Shown here: piece after piece, positions 8,034-17,000 of the stretch
Numbering within the stretch: the stretch's first letter is position 1
Layout of the letters: every line of letters begins with the position of its first letter
Assembly (NCBI GenBank): GCA_043744375.1
Contig: JAYTUU010000083.1
Coordinates: 1 to 23,768 of the forward strand
Direction: 5' to 3'
Length of the DNA stretch: 23,768 nt
DNA from: CAIYPH01 sp043744375
Lineage (GTDB): Bacteria > Pseudomonadota > Alphaproteobacteria > Acetobacterales > Acetobacteraceae
Program-made: the position numbers and the translations under genes
Notes under the pieces: generated by a model
Seen by the model: only the letters and a program-made list of their open reading frames with translations
Told to the model about the DNA's origin: nothing
Databases searched by the model: none

Positions 8034-9113
8034 TCAACTCTCCTCGATCTTCGGCCGCAGGCCGACGGTGACGCTGATATCGACATCCTTGCCCTGCCGC
8101 CGCACGGTCACCCGCACGGCGTTGCCCGGCGCCGTCAGGGCGACACCCTTGATGAGCGCGCGCGCGCTGTCCACCGCCGTACCGTTCAGCGCCGTCACCA
8201 CGTCGCCCGCCCGCAGCCCCGCCTTCGCCGCCGGCCCGGCCCGATCGAGCCCGGCGATGCCGACACCGGCCACGCTTTTCGGCCCCGCCGGCACGTCCTG
8301 CACGGACACACCGAGCCAGCCGCGCGAAATCCGCCCGTTGGCCCGCAATTCGGCGACGACCCGGCTCACCAGATCGCTCGGAATGGCGAAGCCGATGCCC
8401 ACCGAACTGCCGGTGGGTGAGAAGATCGCCGAATTCATCCCGATCACCTCGCCCTCCATGTTGAACAGCGGCCCACCGGAATTGCCCGGATTGATCGGCG
8501 CGTCGATCTGGATGAAATCATCGAACGGCCCGGCGCCAAGATCGCGCCCGCGCGCCGAGACGATGCCCGCCGTCACCGAGCCGCCAAGGCCGAACGGATT
8601 GCCGGCCGCCAACACCCAGTCGCCCACCTCCATCGCCGCACTGCTGCCCCAGCTCGCCGCCAGCAGCGGCGCCTGGGCGGATACCTTGATCAGCGCCACG
8701 TCGGTCAACTCGTCCACCCCCACCAGCTTGGCCGGCAATTCCTGACCATCCGACAGCACCACGATGATCTTCTCCGCCGTGCCGACGACATGGTAGTTGG
8801 TGACAATATAGCCGGCCGGATCAATGATGTAGCCCGACCCCGCGCCGGTCACCTGTTGCGGCCGCTGCTTGACGCGATCGCGAAACTGCTTCTGCAGCGC
8901 CGGCGGCAGATTGGCGTAGGCGTCATTGCCCGCCACCGTCTCGGTGACCGCGATATTCACCACGCTCGGCATCACCCGCTTCACCAGCGGCGCGAAGCTT
9001 TCGGGCCCCGTGCGGGCCAGCGCGGGCGCCGCCCCGGCAAACAGCACGGCGCCGGCGGACAGCAGGGCGCCGGCGGACAGCAGTGCAAGGCGGCGGCTCA
9101 ATACAGCAGACAT
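8034..9113 (-). CDS. HtrA/Deg-family periplasmic serine protease (single PDZ)
   Basis: A 359-residue trypsin-like protease acting on misfolded envelope proteins. The N-terminus is a signal peptide or anchor (two Arg, then a hydrophobic run to about residue 33, AxA-like cleavage region PALA). The catalytic triad is visible: His108 in TNYHVV, Asp138 in ELTDVALI, Ser212 in GNSGGP. One PDZ domain follows at about 265-350 (RGWLGVSVQDV...AGLRAGDVVTALNG). Canonical DegP/DegQ have two PDZ domains, so this is closer to DegS/HhoA-like single-PDZ members. The ribosome-binding site GGAG lies 7 nt upstream. It heads the protease-regulator-kinase-glycosyltransferase cluster. The 108 nt upstream hold a weak inverted repeat but no promoter I could assign. 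Confidence 0.93.
   Translation of the reverse strand: MSAVLSRRLALLSAGALLSAGAVLFAGAAPALARTGPESFAPLVKRVMPSVVNIAVTETVAGNDAYANLPPALQKQFRDRVKQRPQQVTGAGSGYIIDPAGYIVTNYHVVGTAEKIIVVLSDGQELPAKLVGVDELTDVALIKVSAQAPLLAASWGSSAAMEVGDWVLAAGNPFGLGGSVTAGIVSARGRDLGAGPFDDFIQIDAPINPGNSGGPLFNMEGEVIGMNSAIFSPTGSSVGIGFAIPSDLVSRVVAELRANGRISRGWLGVSVQDVPAGPKSVAGVGIAGLDRAGPAAKAGLRAGDVVTALNGTAVDSARALIKGVALTAPGNAVRVTVRRQGKDVDISVTVGLRPKIEES
9048..9083 (-). repeat. Perfect 18-bp tandem duplication inside the protease signal sequence
   Basis: GGCGCCGGCGGACAGCAG occurs twice head to tail (9048-9065 and 9066-9083). It encodes a doubled LLSAGA block in the hydrophobic core of the HtrA-type protease signal sequence. The duplication is in frame and lengthens the core by six residues. 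Confidence 0.95.
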
Positions 9114-9221
9114 GGAAGGTCTCCGGGTTCGTGGCTGATTACGGTCATAACGTGGCGTGTCCAGGCACGCGCAACAAGATTACGCGGCGCACGCTTCAAC
9201 GGATGCCGCATGAAAACATGT

Positions 9222-11633
9222 TCACCTGGGCTTGAACGGCGGCGCCGTCGCCGGATCGTCCGGCCAGTGGTGCTTCGGATAGCGCCCGCGCATGTCCTTG
9301 CGCACGTCGGCCCAGGCACCACTCCAGAAGCCCGCGAGATCGGCGGTGATCGCCACCGGCCGCCCGGCCGGCGACAGCAGCGCCAGCCGCAACGCCACCC
9401 GCCCGCCCGCCAGCACCGGCGTGCGGGCCAGCCCAAAGAAATACTGCGCCCGCGCCTCCGCCACCGGCACCGGCTGGGTATAATCGACCACCGCCCGCCC
9501 GCCGGGGATATCTATCGCGCCGGGCAACTCCCGATCCAGCCGCGCCGCCTGCGCCCGCTCCAGCCGCCCGCGTAGAATCGCCGCGACATCGAGCCGCTCC
9601 GCCTCCACCAGGCGCGACATCCCATACAGCGGCGCCACCAGCCAATCCCGGTCGGTCCCCAGAGCGGTGTCCGAAAAATCCGGCCAATCGGCTTCCAATG
9701 TGGCCATCAACGCCACCCGCGCCTGCATCTGCCGCGCCGCGTCGGTCCACGGCAGGCGCGCGACATCGAGCACCCGCGCCAGCGCCGCCGCCGTCTCGCC
9801 CGGATCGGCCGCTTCCGTGCGGTCCTCCAGCACCAGCGCGCCCAGCCGCCGCCGCCGCCGCGCCAGCACCGAGCCGGTCACCGGATCGAGCCCGGTTTCC
9901 ACCGCCTCGCTGATCCGCCCGGCCAGCACCGCCGGCAGCCGCGCCGGATCGAGCGCCGCCGCGAGGCGAATCCGCGCCCCCGCCTTCAACTCCAGGCTGG
10001 CAACCGCCAGCAATTTCGCCTTCGACAACGGATCGCCCAACGGCAATCGCGCCCCGCCACCACCGGACAGCCGAAAACTGCCAGGCTCGCCGCGCCGCTG
10101 CGCAATCCGGTCGGGAAACCCCGCCGCCAGCAACCGCCCCGCATCCACGTCCCCACGCGCCTCGCCAATCCGCAACCGCCGCCGATACTGCGCCGCCGCC
10201 CGCCGAATGCGCGACACCGCCCCCCGATCGACCTCGCCGCCGCCGCCATTCAGCGCCTGCAAGCGCAACCCGATATCCGCCGGCGCGTCTGCCGCGCGCA
10301 GCGGATCGCGCTCCTCCAGGATCGCCGCGATATCGCACGCCACCGCCGCCTCGTCGTCGCTCTCCGCCGCCAGCATCATCGCCGCCAGCCGCGGATGCGC
10401 CCCCAGCCCCGCCATCCGGCGACCCAGCGCGGTGATTTTTCCGCCGTTCAGCGCGCCGAGATCGTCCAGCAGCGCCATCGCCGCCGCCAGCGCCCCCGCG
10501 GGCGGCGCATCGGCGAACGGCAACTCCCCCGGGGCCGTGCCCCAGGCGGCACAATCCAGCGCAAGAGAGGACAGTTCAGCGGCCAGGATTTCCGGCCGAT
10601 CGAACGCCGGCAACCCCCGATGCAGCGCCGTCGTCCAGATCCGGACGGCAACCCCCGGCCCCTCGCGCCCCGCCCGCCCGGCCCGCTGCTCGGCCGCCGC
10701 GCGGCTGATCCGCAGCGTCGCCAGCCGCGTCAACCCGGTCGCGGGATCAAGCACCGGCGACCGCCGCCATCCACCATCCACGACAATCCGCACCCCCGGC
10801 ACCGTCAGCGACGTCTCCGCGATCGAGGTCGCCAGCACCACCCGCCGCCCCTCCGCCGGCCTCAATGCGCGGTCCTGTTCGGCCGGCGGCAACTCGCCAT
10901 GCAGCGGCAGCACCAGTGCCCCGCACCCCGCCAGCGACGCCTCAGCCCGGCGGATATCCGCCATCCCCGGCAGGAACGCCAGCACATCCCCCGGATGCGC
11001 CGCCAGCGCCGCCCGAATTGCCCGCGCCACCGCCTCCGCCAGATCGCGCGGCCCGGCGATGTCACGCCCGGCATGGCTGACCGCCACCGGATGCACCCGC
11101 CCGTCGCTCGCGATGATCTCGGCCTCCATCAACGGACCCAGCCGCGCCCCATCGGCGGTGGCGGACATCGCCAGCAGCCGCAACTCCGGCCGCAACTGGC
11201 GTTGCAGATCGAGACACAGCGCCAGCGCCAGATCGGCCTCCAGCGCGCGCTCATGCACCTCGTCGAAAATCACCAGCGCCACCCCGTCCAACCCGGGATC
11301 GCCGAGCAGCCGGCGCACCAGCAGCCCCTCGGTGACCACTTCCACCCGCGTCGCCGCCGACGCCGCCGAGTCCAGCCGCGTGCGATAGCCGAACACCCCG
11401 CCAACCGCCTCGCCATGCAACGCCGCCATCCGCGTCGCCGCCGCCCGCGCCGCCAGCCGCCGCGGTTCGAGCATGACGATCCGCCCCTCGCCCAACCACG
11501 GCGCCGCCAGCAACGACGGCGGCACCAGCGTCGTCTTGCCCGCCCCGGGCGGCGCGATCAGCACCGCGTTGCGCCCCGCCGCCAGCGCCGCATGCAGCGC
11601 CGGCAGAGAGGCCACGACGGGAAGATCGGTCAT
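9222..11633 (-). CDS. hrpB: ATP-dependent helicase HrpB
   Basis: A DEAH/DExH-family RNA-helicase-like protein of 803 residues, the usual HrpB length. Motifs in order: Walker A APPGAGKTT (27-35), Walker B as DEVH (124-127, in IFDEVHERALEAD), SAT motif in AMSATAD (155-161) and the arginine-finger region QRAGRAGREGPG. The C-terminal part holds the HrpB-specific region, ending in GFWSGAWADVRKDMRGRYPK. The start is placed at the ATG giving MTDLPVVASLPAL, which aligns with typical HrpB N-termini and has GGA 7 nt upstream. An ATG at 11645 and a GTG at 11660 are in-frame alternatives. The family's cellular role is poorly defined. It is divergent from the DsbD-family gene and 108 nt upstream of the protease cluster, so may be transcribed separately. 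Confidence 0.95.
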   Translation of the reverse strand: MTDLPVVASLPALHAALAAGRNAVLIAPPGAGKTTLVPPSLLAAPWLGEGRIVMLEPRRLAARAAATRMAALHGEAVGGVFGYRTRLDSAASAATRVEVVTEGLLVRRLLGDPGLDGVALVIFDEVHERALEADLALALCLDLQRQLRPELRLLAMSATADGARLGPLMEAEIIASDGRVHPVAVSHAGRDIAGPRDLAEAVARAIRAALAAHPGDVLAFLPGMADIRRAEASLAGCGALVLPLHGELPPAEQDRALRPAEGRRVVLATSIAETSLTVPGVRIVVDGGWRRSPVLDPATGLTRLATLRISRAAAEQRAGRAGREGPGVAVRIWTTALHRGLPAFDRPEILAAELSSLALDCAAWGTAPGELPFADAPPAGALAAAMALLDDLGALNGGKITALGRRMAGLGAHPRLAAMMLAAESDDEAAVACDIAAILEERDPLRAADAPADIGLRLQALNGGGGEVDRGAVSRIRRAAAQYRRRLRIGEARGDVDAGRLLAAGFPDRIAQRRGEPGSFRLSGGGGARLPLGDPLSKAKLLAVASLELKAGARIRLAAALDPARLPAVLAGRISEAVETGLDPVTGSVLARRRRRLGALVLEDRTEAADPGETAAALARVLDVARLPWTDAARQMQARVALMATLEADWPDFSDTALGTDRDWLVAPLYGMSRLVEAERLDVAAILRGRLERAQAARLDRELPGAIDIPGGRAVVDYTQPVPVAEARAQYFFGLARTPVLAGGRVALRLALLSPAGRPVAITADLAGFWSGAWADVRKDMRGRYPKHHWPDDPATAPPFKPR

Positions 11634-11692
11634 TTCATCATCCATGCCGCGCAGTATCACCGTTCCGCCCGATGCGCGACGCCGCTGCTTAC

Positions 11693-11706
11693 CCTATATA
11701 GGAGCG
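11693..11706 (+). promoter_or_regulatory. Possible -10 element or compact 5' leader of the DsbD-family gene
   Basis: CCTATATAGG (11693-11702) is a perfect palindrome containing TATATA (11695-11700), six bases before the ATG at 11707. As a -10 box it would place transcription start at or next to the ATG, giving a leaderless message. I see no convincing -35 at the right distance. Alternatively AGGAG (11700-11704) is the ribosome-binding site, but its 2-nt spacing is very short. Confidence 0.3.
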
Positions 11707-13716
11707 ATGCGCCTTAGCCTCCCGCTCCTGCTGCTCCTGGCCCCGCTTGGCATTGCCCCGCTTGGCAAGGCATGGGCCGGAGAATCCGCGCCCGTCACCA
11801 CCCCGCGCGGCACCGTCACGTTGATTTCCGAAACCGACGCCGTCACCCCCGGCACGCCCTACCGCGTCGCCCTGCGCCTGCGCATGGCGCCGGGCTGGCA
11901 CATCTACTGGCGCAACCCCGGGGACGCCGGCCTGCCCCCCGAGCTCGAATTCACCCTCCCCCCCGGCGTCACCGCCAGCGAGATCGCCTGGCCAACCCCG
12001 ACACGCCAGCCCGAATCGGGCGTGATGACCTACGGCTACACCGGCGAAGTGGTCCTGCCCGTCACCCTCTCCGGCGGCCCCGGCCCCGTGCACGTCAAGG
12101 CCAACTGGCTGATCTGCGAGAAAATCTGCATCCCCGAGGACGGCGCGTTCACCCTGGCCCTCGCCACCGGCCCGCCCCGTCCGGCCCCCGAGGCCGCCCT
12201 CTTCGCCGCCGCCGACGCCCGCATGCCCCGCCCGGCCCCCTGGCCCGCCCGCATCGCGCCCGATTTCACGCTGAGCCTCACCGGCGACGGCCTCCCCACC
12301 GTCACCGACGCCTGGTTCATGCCCTTCACCCCCGACGCCATCGCCGCCAGCAAGCCGCAACGCCTGACCACCAGCGATGGCCGCCTCAGCCTCGCCCTCA
12401 CCCCGGCCAGCGCCTTCAAGGCGGACGCCCCCCTCGCCGGCGTCCTCGTCCTGCGCGATCGCACCGGCGCGGACACTGCGCTGACGATCAACGCCTTCCC
12501 CGGCGCGGCCATCAGCGCCGCCTCACTCTGGCACATCCTCCTCCTCGCCCTGCTCGGCGGCCTCATCCTCAACTGCATGCCCTGCGTCTTCCCGATCCTC
12601 GCCATGAAGGCGGTCGCCCTTGCCGGCCTCGGCAACCGGGATCGCGGCCAGGCGCGCGCGCACGCCCTGAGCTACGCCGCCGGGGTACTCGCGACCTTCA
12701 CGCTGATGGCCTTCGCGCTGCTCGCCCTGCGCCACGCGGGCAACGCCGCCGGCTGGGGCTTCCAGTTCCAGTCCCCGCTCTTCGTCGCCGCGATGGCGGT
12801 GGCCCTGTTCGCCATCGGCCTGAATTTTTCCGGACTCTACGCGATGGGCGGCACGATCGGCGCCGGCCAGTCGCTATGCACCCGCGAGGGCCACACCGGC
12901 AGCCTGTTCTCCGGCATGCTCGCCGTCCTCGTCGCCACCCCCTGCACGGCGCCGTTCATGGGGGCCGCCATCACCGCCGGCCTCGCCGGCTCCGCGTTCA
13001 CCACCTTCGCCGTCTTCGCCGCCCTCGGCGTCGGCCTCGCTTTACCCTATGTGCTGTTCGCCTCGATCCCCGCCCTCGCCGGCATCCTGCCAAGGCCGGG
13101 CCGCTGGATGGACCTGCTCAAGCAGGCCCTGGCCTTCCCCATGTATGCGGCCGCCGCCTGGCTCGTCTGGGTGCTCAGCCTGCAAGCCGGCGCGCCCGGC
13201 GTGCTCGCCGTCGCGGTGGCTCTCGTGCTGACCGGTTTCTCTCTCTGGGCACTCGGCCTCGTGCAGCAGGGCATCGGCGGCTGGTTTTCCCGCGCCCTCG
13301 CCTTCGCCGCCCTCGCCGGCACGCTGATGGCACTCGCCGGGACCACGGACATGGCGCCTCCCGCCACGCAATCCGAAACGGGCATCGAGGCACTCACCCC
13401 CGCCCGCCTCGCCAGCCTGCGCGCCGAGGGCCGGCCGGTCTTCGTCAACGTCACCGCGGCGTGGTGCGTCGTCTGCCTCGTCAACGAACAGGTCGCGCTC
13501 AAACCCGACGCCGTCCGCCGCGCCTTCGCCGACCAGGGGGTCGCCTATCTGAAAGGCGACTGGACCCGGCCGGACAAGGACATCACCGCCTATCTACGCG
13601 CCAACAACAGCGACGGCGTGCCGCTCTACGTCTTCTACCCCACCGGCGGCCGCGCGCCGGTAACCCTGCCACAGCTGCTCACCCCGGCGATCGTCCTCGC
13701 GGCACTCGGCCGCTAA
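11707..13716 (+). CDS. DsbD-family thiol:disulfide interchange protein (ScsB-like)
   Basis: A 669-residue three-module protein that carries electrons from cytosolic thioredoxin across the inner membrane to periplasmic thiol proteins. A signal peptide spans about 1-25. The periplasmic N-domain (about 28-265) has a cysteine pair in CEKIC (137, 141). The membrane domain has NCMPCVFPILAMK (Cys290, Cys293) and VATPCTAPFMG (Cys413), the two-cysteine core of DsbD/CcdA proteins. The C-terminal thioredoxin-like domain has AAWCVVC (Cys587, Cys590). The N-domain pattern (PGWHIYWRNPGDAGLP, CEKICIPE) resembles the ScsB / large alphaproteobacterial DsbD group more than E. coli DsbD. All redox cysteines expected are present. 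It converges on trxA with a 4-nt gap, a suggestive functional partner. Client proteins may include CcmG or copper-stress proteins; this is inferred. Confidence 0.9.
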   Translation: MRLSLPLLLLLAPLGIAPLGKAWAGESAPVTTPRGTVTLISETDAVTPGTPYRVALRLRMAPGWHIYWRNPGDAGLPPELEFTLPPGVTASEIAWPTPTRQPESGVMTYGYTGEVVLPVTLSGGPGPVHVKANWLICEKICIPEDGAFTLALATGPPRPAPEAALFAAADARMPRPAPWPARIAPDFTLSLTGDGLPTVTDAWFMPFTPDAIAASKPQRLTTSDGRLSLALTPASAFKADAPLAGVLVLRDRTGADTALTINAFPGAAISAASLWHILLLALLGGLILNCMPCVFPILAMKAVALAGLGNRDRGQARAHALSYAAGVLATFTLMAFALLALRHAGNAAGWGFQFQSPLFVAAMAVALFAIGLNFSGLYAMGGTIGAGQSLCTREGHTGSLFSGMLAVLVATPCTAPFMGAAITAGLAGSAFTTFAVFAALGVGLALPYVLFASIPALAGILPRPGRWMDLLKQALAFPMYAAAAWLVWVLSLQAGAPGVLAVAVALVLTGFSLWALGLVQQGIGGWFSRALAFAALAGTLMALAGTTDMAPPATQSETGIEALTPARLASLRAEGRPVFVNVTAAWCVVCLVNEQVALKPDAVRRAFADQGVAYLKGDWTRPDKDITAYLRANNSDGVPLYVFYPTGGRAPVTLPQLLTPAIVLAALGR

Positions 13717-13720
13717 CGCC

Positions 13721-14047
13721 TCAGATCGAAGCGGCGACCCATTCCTTCAGCACGCTCTTCGGCGCCGCGCCGACCTTGGTCGCCACCGGCTTGCCATCCT
13801 TGAACAGGATCATCGTCGGAATGCCGCGCACGCCATACTGGTTCGGCGTCATCGGATTCTCGTCGATATTCACCTTCGCCACCACCAGCTTGCCGGCATA
13901 TTCAGCGCCAATCTCCTCCAGCGCCGGCGCGATCGCGCGGCACGGGCCGCACCATTCGGCCCAGAAATCCACCAGCACCGGGCCGGTGGCATTCAGCACA
14001 TCGGCCGCAAAACTGTCATCGGTGACCGGCTTCGTGTTCGCGCTCAT
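13721..14047 (-). CDS. trxA: Thioredoxin
   Basis: A 108-residue cytosolic thioredoxin with the complete active site WCGPC (Trp32-Cys33-Gly34-Pro35-Cys36). Other features are the buried Asp in VLVDFWAEW, the cis-proline loop in GIPTMILF and the GAAPK turn near the end. It reduces protein disulfides after reduction by thioredoxin reductase, and is the family that feeds electrons to DsbD-type transporters. It begins 33 nt after the addA stop and probably belongs to the end of that operon, an arrangement I recall from other alphaproteobacteria. AAGG lies 8 nt before the ATG. Confidence 0.97.
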   Translation of the reverse strand: MSANTKPVTDDSFAADVLNATGPVLVDFWAEWCGPCRAIAPALEEIGAEYAGKLVVAKVNIDENPMTPNQYGVRGIPTMILFKDGKPVATKVGAAPKSVLKEWVAASI

Positions 14048-14080
14048 ATCCTGTGCCTTTCGTATGTGAACTCTGGACCA

Positions 14081-17000
14081 TTAGCTGATGTCGGAGCCCC
14101 CGGCGATCAAGCCGGCGGCCTCTGCGCCCGGAGCATGCCGGTCCAGCAACGCTTCGGGAAGGGGCATCACGCGCGCGCCGCTCGTCCACACCAGCGCGCA
14201 CAGCACCTCCCGCCCCGGAAACACCCCGCGCAGCACCGCGCGATAGGCCGCCATCTGCCGCAGATACAGCAGCGGCACCCGCTCGGGCGTCGCCGGCGCG
14301 GCGCGATTGGTCTTGTAGTCGGCGATCAACACGCGATCCGGCAGCACCGCGAGCCGATCCACCACACCGCCGATCACCTGCCCCGCGACCACGCCGGTCA
14401 GCGGCACCTCGGCGCGTCCGTGCGGGCCGAACAGCGGCGCCAACGCCGCATCGTCGAGCACCGCCAGCACCTCGGCGACGGTCCGTGCCACGTCATCCAC
14501 CGCCAGCCCATGTCCGGGGCGGGCGAGAAACCGCGTCGCCGCCGCCGCCCACCCATCGCGCGGCAGCGCCGGCAAATGCTGGAGCAGCGCATGGATGAAC
14601 TGCCCGCGCAGAAAACGCTGCCCCCCCGCCTCCCGCTCGGCCAACGGCGAGGCCGCCGCTGGAAGCGTGCCGAGGCCAGCATTCTCCGGCCGGCTCGGCG
14701 CCAACGGCGACGGCAGATCGGGCTCGTCCGGTATCGCCCCGGCCCGCCATGCCGGCGCCGCACCCGCCCACCCCGGCAGCACCGCCGCCGCCGCGATTTC
14801 CGACCTGCGCCCGGCTTCGGGCACGGCGAGTTGCGGCGTCTCGTGGACCAATAATTCGCCCGGCCAGGCACCCTCGAACGCCGCCGCCGTCGCGCCCAGC
14901 CGTTCAAAACCCCGCCGCACCAGATCGTACCAGGAGCCGTCCGGCCGCGCCTTCGGACTATCCCAGCCACACACGATCAACCGATCCTCGGCCCGCGTCA
15001 GCGCGACATAGAGCAGCCGGTTATACTCGGCCACGCGCGCGCCCTGCGCCGCCGCCCTGAGCGCATCGACCGCGGCACAGCGCAGCTCCTTGCGCGGCGC
15101 CCATAGCGGAACGGCCGGCCCGCCCGCCGGATCCTCCGCCCACACCAGCGCCTCCGGCTCCATAGAGACGGACGTCGTGTCGGGCAGGATGACCACCGGC
15201 GCCTGCAACCCCTTGGCGCCATGCACGGTCATGATCCGCACCACCGACCCCGCCCCCTCCGCCTCGCGCTTCACCTCGGCGCCCGACTGGCGCAACCACT
15301 GCACGAAGCCCTGCAACGACGGCGGATGGCTCGCCGCATGGCGCAGCGCCGCGTTGAGCAGCTCGTCCACCGGTTCCGCCGCCTCCGGCCCCAGCCGCGC
15401 GAACAGCCGCGCCCGCCCGCCCAGCGCGCCCAGCGCCTCGCTCAACAGCGCATGCGGCGCGGCATAATCCACCCGCGCCAGCAATGTGGCGAGAAACCCG
15501 CGCGCCGCCGACCACTCCGCCCGCTCCTCGCCGCGCCGCCGCAACGCCTCCCACAGCGTGCCGCGCCGCCCCGCCGCCAGCGCCATCAGGCTGTCGTCGC
15601 TGAGGCCACCAAGCGGGCTGGTCAGCACGCAGGCGAGCGACAGATCATCCTCCGGCAGCAGCAGCGCGTCGCACAACGCCAGCAGATCGGCCACCGCCGG
15701 CTGCTCGGTCAGCACCATCCGGTCGAGCCCGGCGACCGGCACGCCGCGCGCCTTCAACGCCCGCACCAGCGCCCGCGCGAACGCATTGCGCCGGCGCACG
15801 AGGATCAGAATGTCGCCGGGCGCCAGCATCCGCCCCTTGCTCGCCAGCGCCTCCCGCCCGCAGGCGGCGGCGATCCACCCGGCCAACCCCTCGGCCAGCC
15901 GCTCCGGCGCCCCGGCCGCGCCGAGATTGCGCTCCGGCACCGTCCACGGTTCGGGGTCCGCCAGCGTGGCGACCGGTACGGTCGGCCACAATTCCACCCG
16001 CCCGGCATGCAGCGCGCGATCGGCGAGATGGGTGAGCGCCCCGCCATCAACCACCCCCGCCGCCGCGTCAGGCGCCGCGAACACCGCATCCACCAGCGCC
16101 AGCACCGGCGCCGTCGAGCGGAACGACACGTCGAGCGCCACCTCCCGCCAGTCGCCGCCCGCCGCCCGCACCCGCGTGCCCATGATGCCGCGCCAGCGGT
16201 CGAACTGCGCGGGGTCGGCGCCCTGGAACGAGTAGATCGACTGCTTGCGATCGCCGACGGCGAACACCGTACGCACCCCCGCCTTCGCGCCCTCGCCCAC
16301 GAAAAACTCCGCCGTCAGCGCCCCGGCGATGTCCCACTGCGCCGGGGCGGTGTCCTGCACCTCGTCGAGCAGCAGATGGTCCAGCCCGCCATCGAGCTTG
16401 TAGAGCACCCAGGCGGCACCAGGATCGACCAGCAGCCGGCTGGTCCGCCCGATCAGATCGTCATAGTCGAGCTGCGCCGACGCCTCCTTCTGCGCCGCAT
16501 AGGCCGCGACCACCGGCGCCGCCAGCCGCACCAGCGCCGCCGACGCCGCCGCCACCCGCAACGCCCGGCGCTGCTCGATCACGCCGAGCACCCGCGCCTG
16601 CTCGGCGGCGAACGCCTCGGCCAGCTCCGGCCTTGCATCGGCCAGCTTCTTGTTGACGAAAACACTCGCCGCCCGCGGCAGCCCGGCCCCGGTCAGGAAC
16701 TCCTCGGCCCAGGACTCCCAATGCTCCACCCGGTCCTCCACCGGCACCGAAAGCCACTCCAGCAGCCGCTCGGCACGCGCGACCACCGACGGCGAACCGG
16801 CCCGCGCGACGTCCCGCAGCACCGCCGCAAACCGCAGCTCGCCCGGCCAGCGAATGGCGTCCGCCAGCACCGCCGCGTCATCCCCGTCGGCACCCAATGC
16901 CCGCAACTGCGCGGCGGCCAGCGCGTCCATTCCGCCGGCCAGCGCATCCGCCAGCCGTGCATCTCCCATCAGCGCCTTCACGATGGCGCCGAACCGGGCG

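Noticed and set aside
8032..8037. TTG start for the response regulator
   Set aside because: The ATG two codons later has a strong GAGGAGAG site at good spacing and begins directly with the receiver-domain strand.
9114..9221. A promoter or terminator in the 108-nt gap between hrpB and the protease gene
   Set aside because: Only a weak GCGTG/CACGC inverted repeat without a T-run and a partial TGGACA were found; neither has the partner element needed.
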